NCBI RefSeq assembly: GCF_021043395.1
Contig: NZ_JAJNKE010000002.1
Location: forward strand, 1-57,955
Length of the DNA: 57,955 bases
From: Clostridium guangxiense
GTDB lineage: Bacteria > Bacillota > Clostridia > Clostridiales > Clostridiaceae
Reading direction: 5' to 3'
Shown: positions 26,332 through 33,340 of the stretch, piece after piece
How positions within the stretch are numbered: the stretch's first letter is position 1
Layout of the letters: the number at the start of each line of letters is the position of its first letter
Translations under genes and position numbers: made by a program
Notes under the pieces: model-generated
What the model saw: the letters and a program-made list of their open reading frames with translations, nothing else
Database searches by the model: none
What the model was told of the DNA's origin: nothing

Positions 26332-26958
26332 TTAATTTTGTTTATCAGTAAAATCCAATCTAATGAATTTTTTCATGTTGGGCAATAAATACTCCTCAGA
26401 AAAAATTAAGCTGTAACCTATTGTATTCATAGCTTTTACAAGAGAAGCTTTTTCTATATCTTTATGTAATAATGAAATTTCATCAAAAGACTTAATATAA
26501 GGCGAATCTGATACAAAATTAATATCAGGATTTTTTTGAATTACACAAGACACATATTGTGGGAAGTTTTTTGATAATTGTTTTATAAATATATCAATGC
26601 CTATATATTCGATAAATAGATTTGCAATTACAATATCTACTTTAGGCAAATCATTTGATAAGTTAGACAAGTCTAATTTTTTAAGCACAAGGCAATCTTT
26701 TAAGTTTTTATATTTTTCGTTACATATATCTAAATAATTTTTGTTTATATCGATTCCATAAACCGTCTTAATTCGTGAATTATCTATAAATTCTAAGCCA
26801 TTACCTCCTGCTATGCCTAAAATAGCAATTGTTGAAATTTTATATTTATATATTTGTGATTTCATAATTTTATTTAATTTCTGTAATTGTTGTACTGATG
26901 GTAATTTCATATGATTCTCGTAGTCTTGAAGAGGAATTCTTTCCCAAGGATTGCTCAT
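26332..26958 (-). CDS. SAM-dependent methyltransferase
   Basis: A 208-residue class I methyltransferase. Motif I is TIAILGIAGGNGLEFI, followed by the acidic YGIDINKNYLDIC and a post-I VDIVIANLFIEYIG. The start follows AAGGTG. It lies 44 bp before the UppS-like gene and 78 bp after lysE on the same strand, so the four minus-strand genes could form one transcript. The substrate is unknown. Confidence 0.8.
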   Translation of the reverse strand: MSNPWERIPLQDYENHMKLPSVQQLQKLNKIMKSQIYKYKISTIAILGIAGGNGLEFIDNSRIKTVYGIDINKNYLDICNEKYKNLKDCLVLKKLDLSNLSNDLPKVDIVIANLFIEYIGIDIFIKQLSKNFPQYVSCVIQKNPDINFVSDSPYIKSFDEISLLHKDIEKASLVKAMNTIGYSLIFSEEYLLPNMKKFIRLDFTDKQN

Positions 26959-27036
26959 TTTTTCACCTTCTCATTATATAAATAATTTCTATTTTTTAAG
27001 AATTTGTATAAAGATAATATTTTATAAAATATAGCA

Positions 27037-27621
27037 TTAATTAAACAATATAGCAAGTCCAAAGCAGATTAAGATTATTCCTACAGCATAATCTGTTATC
27101 TTTAAAAGCTTTAAATTAATAAATTTTTTTATAGAACTTCCAAAAAAACTCGCTGCACTTAAAAATACAAAGGTTGATGAAATGCAACCTATAGAATAAA
27201 TAAATATATTTGAAGTCTTATTTGTGGTGATAATAGAACTAAAAGCACTTGACCAAAATACTATTGTAAGTGGGTTTATAGCTGTTAATTCTATTCCATA
27301 GATAAAACTATTTTTTGAACTTTTAGAAACTGAAGTTTTTTGTTTTCTATTAGCATTTTTTATATAATTTATGCCAAATAAAATTAAAATTATTGTTCCT
27401 AAAAATTTTATTATAGTATTTAAATAGTGCATTTTTAATAATTCGGATATAGCAGTAAAAGAAATTAATATATAAATTGCATCTACAAGGGTAACACCCA
27501 AAATCATTTTTAAGGCTTCTGAAAATCTATCGTTGATTGATTTATGAAGTACTGCAAAAAAAACTGGGCCTACAGATATCTGAAGCAGCATTCCAAAGGC
27601 AAAACCATAAAAAAAGTTCAT
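27037..27621 (-). CDS. LysE/RhtB-family amino acid exporter
   Basis: A 194-residue protein with about six helices. The N-terminal FGMLLQISVGPVFFAVLHKS and the central ELTAINPLTIVFW motif define the LysE superfamily. It starts after AGGAGG, only 11 bp after an Lrp-type regulator gene, the classical regulator-exporter pair in which the amino acid induces its own export. Confidence 0.87.
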   Translation of the reverse strand: MNFFYGFAFGMLLQISVGPVFFAVLHKSINDRFSEALKMILGVTLVDAIYILISFTAISELLKMHYLNTIIKFLGTIILILFGINYIKNANRKQKTSVSKSSKNSFIYGIELTAINPLTIVFWSSAFSSIITTNKTSNIFIYSIGCISSTFVFLSAASFFGSSIKKFINLKLLKITDYAVGIILICFGLAILFN

Positions 27622-27632
27622 AAAAATTCCTC

Positions 27633-28073
27633 CTAAGGATTTATTTCTTCTTTAATGCTTGAAAGTGATATTATTGTATTTGTTTTTTGAACTCCAACTA
27701 TTTTCTTTAATTTGTTTAAAATGAAATCTTCTAGAGTTTTTGTATTGTTAAGTGCAACTTTTAGCATATAATCGTATTCTCCTGCTAGGTGATGACATTC
27801 TAGTACAGAAGAAAATTTTATGATTGAGCTTCTAAAACCAGATATGTGTTCTGGCTTATCAATATTTACAAATATAAAAGCAAGCAAGCTGCAGTTTGTT
27901 TTTTCTCTATTTATTTTTATTGTATACTTTTCAATAATGCCAGTTCCATCTAATTTTCTTATTCTTTCTGAAACCGCAGGAATAGAAAGCTTTATGCTTC
28001 TGCTTATGTCTGAAATCTGAATTCTTGAGTTCTCTTTTAATAAGTCTAATATTTTGTAATCTAAATCATCCAT
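27633..28073 (-). CDS. Lrp/AsnC-family transcriptional regulator
   Basis: A 146-residue regulator. The N-terminal HTH is LLKENSRIQISDISRSIKLSIPAVSERIRKL; in short form the recognition part is SIPAVSERIRKL. A C-terminal RAM ligand-binding domain follows with GEYDYMLKV. It is the first gene of the probable lrp-lysE unit and should control the exporter in response to an amino acid. Confidence 0.88.
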   Translation of the reverse strand: MDDLDYKILDLLKENSRIQISDISRSIKLSIPAVSERIRKLDGTGIIEKYTIKINREKTNCSLLAFIFVNIDKPEHISGFRSSIIKFSSVLECHHLAGEYDYMLKVALNNTKTLEDFILNKLKKIVGVQKTNTIISLSSIKEEINP

Positions 28074-28344
28074 GAATAAACACCTACCTTAAATATTAAT
28101 TTATATTATAGAATATTATTTGAGTTTGTAAATAACTTGATAAAAAATACTTAAATATTAAAGATAAATACTATATATACCTAAAATAATAATTGCAATA
28201 AAAAGTTTTAGACAATATACTTTAATATTTAAAGTGATATTTTATGAAAGGGAAAAATATTAATAATGTAGAGATGTATTATATATAGACAACCTAAGAT
28301 ATAGAAATTGCATATATAAAATTTATCCTGTTAAATCAGAATTT

Positions 28345-28532
28345 GTGAAGTAACAATGCTTCGTCGCGTTAAAAAAATCCTATAAATCTAAGGTTTAAAA
28401 ATCATAAAATACTAAGATATTTCAATAACTCGCTATCGCTCAGACAGATTGAAATATCTAAGTATTTTACAATTTTTGAACCAAGATTTATTAGAATTTT
28501 TTTAAATCGTTCCTTCAGCATTGTTACTTCAC
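28345..28532. repeat. Family A palindromic element, copy A3
   Basis: A 188-bp near-palindrome. It begins GTGAAGTAACAATGCT and ends with the inverse AGCATTGTTACTTCAC. The inner arms (AAAAAAATCCTATAAATCT and AGATTTATTAGAATTTTTTT) continue the symmetry to a central loop near 28436. No coding capacity. Confidence 0.8.
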
Positions 28533-28544
28533 TTCCACAGTAGT

Positions 28545-28687
28545 GCAAGGAAAAAATTCCTCCGTGCCTACGGAATTTTGGCGTGAATCTTTATAGTTCA
28601 TTATTTAAACAATTTATCACTATTTTTATTGTAAAATGTCGCTAATAGTGTATTTTTTGTAGAGAAACGGAGAAAAATATTCCTTGC
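28545..28687. repeat. Family B element, copy B1
   Basis: A 143-bp element with inverted ends GCAAGGAA-ATT-CTCCG. It shares TTGTAGAGAAACGGAGAAAAA with copy B2 between spmA and spmB (there CTGTAGAGAAACGGAAGAAAA; first 20 bases compared). It sits between copies A3 and A4 of the other family. Non-coding. Confidence 0.6.
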
Positions 28688-28698
28688 CTTTCGGGCCC

Positions 28699-28887
28699 AG
28701 TGAAGTAATGTTGACTTGGGATGGTTTAAATAAAGCTTTATAAATCTTAGATGATAAATCGTAAAAGTCTTAGAACTTTCAATCTGTTTGAGCCAAAGGC
28801 GAGTTATTGAAAGTTCTTAGAATTTTAGGATTTATCATCTTAGATTTATTAGCTTTATTTAATATCCCAAATCAATATTACTTCACT
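28699..28887. repeat. Family A palindromic element, copy A4 (best preserved)
   Basis: A 189-bp near-perfect palindrome from AGTGAAGTAATGTTG to CAATATTACTTCACT. The arms contain TTTAAATAAAGCTTTATAAA/TTTATTAGCTTTATTTAA and the apex TTAGAACTTTCAA/TTGAAAGTTCTTAG. It ends about 80 bp before spmA. Confidence 0.85.
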
Positions 28888-28968
28888 AAATTCCAGTTTG
28901 TCGAGATAAACTTGAAACTTATGATTTTTAAGTTCTAAGCTGCTCATTATATTAAGTGGGGTGATAAT

Positions 28969-29544
28969 TTGATAAATTACATATGGTTTTTATTCATAGT
29001 TTTTGGCGCTATATTTGGCATTATAAGTGGTAGAGGAGAAGCTTTATCAAAGGCTATAGTAAATTCTTCTGGTTCTACTGTCGAACTTGTAATATCACTT
29101 GCTGGAATAATGTGCTTATGGTGCGGAGTTATGAGAATCGCACAACAAAGCGGACTTACGGACAAGCTATCAAAGATATTAAGACCAATATTAAAGTTGA
29201 TTTTTAGAGAATCCAGTAAAAATGATAATGTTATGGGACCAATGATAATGAATATAACTTCTAATATGATGGGGCTTGGCAATGCAGCAACGCCTTTTGG
29301 CATAAAGACTATGCAGGAAATGGAGAAAGAAAACCGAAACAATGGAACAGCAACTAATGATATGGCAAAATTTCTTGTGCTTAATGCAGCATGTATTCAA
29401 TTTGTTCCAACCACAGTTTTATCTGTGAGAGCGGCTTGTGGGTCAAAAAATCCAGCTATTATAATCCCGTCAGCTATTGCAACGTCGGTTACGGCGGCAG
29501 TACTTGGGATAATTTACTGCAAAATACTAGAGAGATATTTTTAA
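28969..29544 (+). CDS. spmA: Spore maturation protein SpmA
   Basis: A 191-residue membrane protein of the nucleoside-recognition (Gate) family, with GNAATPFGIKTM and the C-terminal segment FVPTTVLSVRAACGSKNP. SpmA and SpmB act in spore core dehydration in Bacillus and Clostridium. The start is TTG 28969 with GTGGGGTG upstream. The two genes are normally adjacent; here a family B element separates them. The upstream 895-bp gap is filled by three palindromic elements. Confidence 0.92.
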   Translation: MINYIWFLFIVFGAIFGIISGRGEALSKAIVNSSGSTVELVISLAGIMCLWCGVMRIAQQSGLTDKLSKILRPILKLIFRESSKNDNVMGPMIMNITSNMMGLGNAATPFGIKTMQEMEKENRNNGTATNDMAKFLVLNAACIQFVPTTVLSVRAACGSKNPAIIIPSAIATSVTAAVLGIIYCKILERYF

Positions 29545-29545
29545 T

Positions 29546-29762
29546 AGTTCACAGTGCACAGTTCACAATTTACAGTGAAGGATGATTTATCTTCCTCTCG
29601 TCAGATAAATCTAAAATTATATAAAAAACTGATATGATGTTCCAGTAGGCTGAATGAACGCAATAAAGCATTATATCAAAATGGCGTCAGCAATAAGTTT
29701 TAGATTTTCTGTAGAGAAACGGAAGAAAATCATCCTAAACTGTGCATTGTGAACTGTGAATT
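29546..29762. repeat. Family B element, copy B2, inserted between spmA and spmB
   Basis: About 217 bp with inverted ends of about 40 bp: AGTTCACAGTGCACAGTTCA on the left and TGTGCATTGTGAACTGTGAA on the right, followed inwards by AAGGATGATTT / AAATCATCCT. It starts one base after the spmA stop codon and ends 16 bp before the spmB start. It has no coding capacity. Confidence 0.8.
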
Positions 29763-29778
29763 GATTGGGGGGATTAAT

Positions 29779-30300
29779 TTGGATTATATTATAAAAGCCT
29801 TGATTCCAATTATAATAGTTACAATAGTTTTATATGGAATGCTTAAAGGAGTAAAGGTTTATGAGTGCTTTGTTGAAGGAGCAAAAGATGGAATTAAGAT
29901 ATGTATTAATATATTTCCATACTTATTGGCTATGATTTTAGCAGTTACTATATTTAGAGAGTCAAATGCTATGAATTATGTTATAGATTTTGTTAGACCA
30001 GCAGCAGAACTTGTTGGTTTTCCACCGGAACTTGTACCTCTTGCTATAATAAAGCCATTGTCAGGGAGTGGAGCATTAGGAGTTTTTGCAGAAGTGTTAA
30101 AAAAATATGGGGCTGATTCGTATATAGGCGTTGTAGCTTCTATAATGATGGGATCAACAGAAACAATTTTTTATACAATAACCGTTTATTATGGCGCTGT
30201 AAAAATAAAAAAAATAAGACATACACTTTGGGCTGCTATAATGGCAGATATGAGTGCACTCATAATGGCAACTGTAATGGCTAAGTTCATAGTATTTTAA
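29779..30300 (+). CDS. spmB: Spore maturation protein SpmB
   Basis: A 174-residue membrane protein of the same Gate family as SpmA. Landmarks are FVEGAKDGIKICINIFPYLL, IIKPLSGSGALGVF and MMGSTETIFYTITVYYG. I start at TTG 29779, 3 bp after GGGGGGATTAAT ends the ribosome region; the ATG at 29749 lies inside the inserted repeat and has no ribosome site. Works with SpmA during spore maturation. Confidence 0.92.
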   Translation: MDYIIKALIPIIIVTIVLYGMLKGVKVYECFVEGAKDGIKICINIFPYLLAMILAVTIFRESNAMNYVIDFVRPAAELVGFPPELVPLAIIKPLSGSGALGVFAEVLKKYGADSYIGVVASIMMGSTETIFYTITVYYGAVKIKKIRHTLWAAIMADMSALIMATVMAKFIVF

Positions 30301-30490
30301 TTAGGTTTTGTTTTAAATGAGTGTTGTAAAGCAGAGACTTTAATTGAAATTTATTATACCAAGGTATATTATGTTATTTAATGTAAAGTATGTAATAGTA
30401 GCGTTATAACTTAGTCCAGCTAAGAAATGTCAATAAGAATTAAAAAAATAATTAATATTTTTATTATCTTAAAAAATGGCGACCTTAATA

Positions 30491-30515
30491 AGCTTTTGTT
30501 TGATTAACAAAAAGC
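30491..30515. terminator. Hairpin downstream of spmB
   Basis: GCTTTTTGTTAATCAAACAAAAGCT (minus-strand view, 25 bases, stem GCTTTT-GTT) lies between spmB and the IS110 transposase. No strong T-run follows, so termination is only possible. The rest of 30301-30598 shows no gene. Confidence 0.3.
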
Positions 30516-30598
30516 GGAAATTATATTTATGGAATTATACTACGCAGCAAAGCCGCATTTCGCTTTGAGATAATTCTTTTGGTGTTCTTCTGGTGTAA

Positions 30599-31846
30599 TT
30601 ATTTCAAACCCTTTTCCATCACGAAGAATGGCAAATACCATATTACAAACTTATGCATAATAGCTCCAAGGGCCACCATTTTAGGCTTACTCTGGCATTT
30701 CAAAAGGTAATAATCCCTTAGAACTGGATTTTTGGCGGAGCCGTTTTTGTTTTTACTAATACTGATTAAAGCAATAGTGTGCAGGACTCTTCTGGCAATT
30801 CGAGATCCTCGTTTTGACATACTAATTTTTGTACCATTAAAGTTGCCGGATTGCTTTACTGCTGGATCTAAACCAAAGTAAGCAAAAAGCTGTTTTGGTG
30901 AGTTGAATGCAGAGAAATCTCCGATTTCGCTCATGAGACTCACGGCAGAGAGAAAACCTGCACCTTTAAATGTTTCAATCAAGTGAATTTGCTTTACAAA
31001 ATCAGTATTTTCATTTTCATCAACAAGCTTATGCATTTCAGAGAGTATAGAAGAAATCTCTTCATCATACTTTCGAATGAAACTTATGTATAGTAGAATA
31101 CGCTTAAAGTTACTACTTACGGAATAACCGAAGGTCTTTGCATCATTGGCAGCCTTTATAATGGCATTATACTTATTATTAGCATATGTAAGCCCAAAGC
31201 GAGCTGTATGTCTTATAGAATTAATAATATCTTCCTTGGAAGCATTTAAAAATGCATCTGGAGATGTGTATGTTTCTAATAAGTTCAACGATGTATTAGT
31301 AGTTATTTTCGAGAAAATTTTTAGGTATTGAGGAAAAACCATTCGAAGTTCACTTTGAAGCTTATTAACATAAGCAGAGCGGTTATCCATCAAATCATAA
31401 TACTCCCTTGAAAGATTTCTTAAATCAAGAGCGAGGTCTGGTGGAATAAGAGATACTTTTAAATCTGGCTTTAAGCCTATTAAAGCAGCCTTTTTCGAAT
31501 CAAAACGATCATTATGCACTTTTCTAATATTAATGTTTGTGCTATTCTTAGTGATGATAGGATTAATTAGGTTAACATTAAATCCAGTATCACGAAGATA
31601 GCAGAAGAGTGGGTAATGATAAATTCCCGTGGATTCCAGGAAAATGCGACTTTCCAAAGAATACAGCTCTTCTGCTTCTTTTATTTTAGAAACAGCGAGT
31701 TCAAGGGAATCAATGTTGGAATGTAGTATTTTAAAAGGTTTTCCAACAAAGGTCTGGTTAGGAAGTGCGATAGACATCCAACTGAAGTCTGCACCGACAT
31801 CAATACCGACCGAAATAAATAAATTTTCAAATAAAATGTTTGACAT
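30599..31846 (-). CDS. IS110-family transposase (DEDD recombinase)
   Basis: A 415-residue transposase. The N-terminal RuvC-like DEDD domain has VGIDVGADF, IFLESTGIY and NDRFDSKKAAL. The C-terminal transposase-20 domain has LIETFKGAGFLSAVSLMSEIG, FAYFGLDPAVKQSG and the serine motif MSKRGSRIARRVLH. I start at ATG 31846 after AAGGAG; the frame is open 34 codons further upstream without a ribosome site. All motifs appear intact, so the element may be active. Confidence 0.93.
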   Translation of the reverse strand: MSNILFENLFISVGIDVGADFSWMSIALPNQTFVGKPFKILHSNIDSLELAVSKIKEAEELYSLESRIFLESTGIYHYPLFCYLRDTGFNVNLINPIITKNSTNINIRKVHNDRFDSKKAALIGLKPDLKVSLIPPDLALDLRNLSREYYDLMDNRSAYVNKLQSELRMVFPQYLKIFSKITTNTSLNLLETYTSPDAFLNASKEDIINSIRHTARFGLTYANNKYNAIIKAANDAKTFGYSVSSNFKRILLYISFIRKYDEEISSILSEMHKLVDENENTDFVKQIHLIETFKGAGFLSAVSLMSEIGDFSAFNSPKQLFAYFGLDPAVKQSGNFNGTKISMSKRGSRIARRVLHTIALISISKNKNGSAKNPVLRDYYLLKCQSKPKMVALGAIMHKFVIWYLPFFVMEKGLK

Positions 31847-32106
31847 GAGCAAAAGCTCCTTTCTGATAGGAATCCATTTCCATCTAATGAGTACACAACC
31901 TTGCGAGTTATACAGGTATAGCCTGAGGCTCCCAACCAGCCGAATCATAAAACCTCATTGAATGGACTAATTGACTAAATCACGGGTATGAGTCAGCTGA
32001 TACTGACTTCCCAAGGAGGCGAACATTATTTGTCCTATCCTTGAAGATTATACTTTATGAAAAGTCTGGAGTCTATATAGGAGCCGTCAAGCATGATAAT
32101 TAAATA
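31847..32106 (-). ncRNA. Candidate IS110 bridge RNA region
   Basis: In IS110-group elements the non-coding end upstream of the recombinase encodes a structured bridge RNA whose loops pair with target and donor DNA. Here about 260 bp upstream of the start codon are non-coding, richer in GC than the surroundings and contain stems such as GTCAGTATCAGCTGAC (near 31990-32010). The position fits; the fold and guide loops were not computed. Confidence 0.35.
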
Positions 32107-32148
32107 AGATAACATCTGATAAAGGAAGAAATCCTTCTTCTGTTATCT
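32107..32148. other. Strong hairpin beside the IS110 element
   Basis: AGATAACA at the left and TGTTATCT at the right pair perfectly, with an inner stem AAGGA/TCCTT. It lies at the probable outer edge of the IS and 70 bp before the CPBP gene. It may be a target-site hairpin, a terminator or a leader structure; no T-run follows. Confidence 0.45.
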
Positions 32149-32219
32149 ATTGTAGAAACAATTGAATTGAGATGAGTAGTCTTAATGACTACATCATCAT
32201 TATACAAGGAGATGAAAGA

Positions 32220-33233
32220 ATGGAGAAGAGCTTAAAACAAATCAAAATGGAAGTAACCAAAGTTTTAACTATTATTTTTTCGGTCACTTATCTTATGGGA
32301 ATAATATTATTTTTGGTGTATAAAAATTTAGATAAATCTGCTGGTCAATATTTTGCTTTAGTTCAAATGCTTTACCCAGCGTTTGCGGCTATTTGTATGA
32401 AATTATATTATGAAAAGAGTAATATGCCCAAAGAACTTATCAAATTTTTTAAAGAGTATATTGCATTTTTTATATTGTGTATAGTTATTTTAATTGTTGG
32501 AATTTTTGCATATAGGAAATATGTAGAGTTAGTATTAAACATGGTAGTGGGAATATTTAGCTTGATTGCTTTTGTTAAAATTATAGATGACAAGAATAAA
32601 TATTTTGAAAGAATAAGCATGATATTAAGAAAAAATATAAAAATTACTATGTTGTTATCATTAGCTTTTATTGTAATTAGATTAATTGAAGTTGGAACTT
32701 CGGGAGTAATCTGTGGATTTTCAAGCAGAGAAATAAAAAATGTTATAATTACTATTTCTTTTTTACCAATAAGCCTATTAATAGGTATTGTAGCAGCTTT
32801 TATGCCATATTTTGGTGAGGAGTTAGGTTGGAGGGGATATCTCCAGCCAAGGCTTCAAGTTTTATTTGGTAAAAAGGTTGGGATTGTTGTGCTGGGAGTA
32901 ATATGGGGGATGTGGCATTTACCGCTGTGTATTACATTGTATGGACCTAAAACACCTGTCTATAGCATAATATCATATCCTTTTTTTTGCACATTTCTTG
33001 CTATATTTTTTGGTTTTGTATATATGAAAACAGGAAATTTGTGGTCAACAATAATTCTTCATATAATAAATAATTCTTTAGCTTCAGGAGCTAACGGAGG
33101 ACAATATGCTCAAGTATTAACATTAAAAGATTTAGTAATAGGAATAGCAATAGAAGGTGTTTTATTTGTACCATTCATATTTACTAAAGAATACAAGAAT
33201 AATGAAATTAACAAAGTTTCTCAATCATTATAA
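32220..33233 (+). CDS. CPBP-family intramembrane metalloprotease
   Basis: A 337-residue multi-pass membrane protein of the Abi/CAAX protease family. Motif 1 is FGEELGWRGYLQPRL (EExxxR), motif 2 WGMWHLPL and motif 3 IILHIINNS, the metal-binding residues of the family. I start at ATG 32220 after AAGGAGATG; an upstream in-frame ATG at 32172 lacks a site. Members process prenylated or other membrane peptides, sometimes for bacteriocin self-immunity; the substrate here is unknown. Confidence 0.85.
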   Translation: MEKSLKQIKMEVTKVLTIIFSVTYLMGIILFLVYKNLDKSAGQYFALVQMLYPAFAAICMKLYYEKSNMPKELIKFFKEYIAFFILCIVILIVGIFAYRKYVELVLNMVVGIFSLIAFVKIIDDKNKYFERISMILRKNIKITMLLSLAFIVIRLIEVGTSGVICGFSSREIKNVIITISFLPISLLIGIVAAFMPYFGEELGWRGYLQPRLQVLFGKKVGIVVLGVIWGMWHLPLCITLYGPKTPVYSIISYPFFCTFLAIFFGFVYMKTGNLWSTIILHIINNSLASGANGGQYAQVLTLKDLVIGIAIEGVLFVPFIFTKEYKNNEINKVSQSL

Positions 33234-33309
33234 AATGAGTGGCGATTATAGGTAGTAAATATTTTTTTACAAGAGGAATTTAAACTTTTTATCTAATGTC
33301 TATATATAA

Positions 33310-33340
33310 AGAAGAAGAGGTTTATGAGCCTCTTCTTTAT
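33310..33340. terminator. Bidirectional terminator between CPBP gene and lon
   Basis: AAGAAGAGG and CCTCTTCTTTA form a stem around TTTATGAG. It overlaps the lon stop codon and lies about 75 bp after the convergent CPBP gene, so it can serve both. Confidence 0.6.

Larger units (their letters stand above)
30599..32106 (-). mobile_element. IS110-family insertion sequence (approximate limits)
   Basis: The element consists of the DEDD transposase plus a GC-richer non-coding stretch upstream. IS110 elements have no or tiny terminal repeats and make no clear target duplication, so ends cannot be set from one copy. It lies between spmB and a CPBP protease gene. Confidence 0.6.

Noticed and set aside
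28074-28344. Gene or RNA between the Lrp regulator and element A3
   Set aside because: AT-rich sequence with no frame of useful length, no ribosome site and no clear structure.
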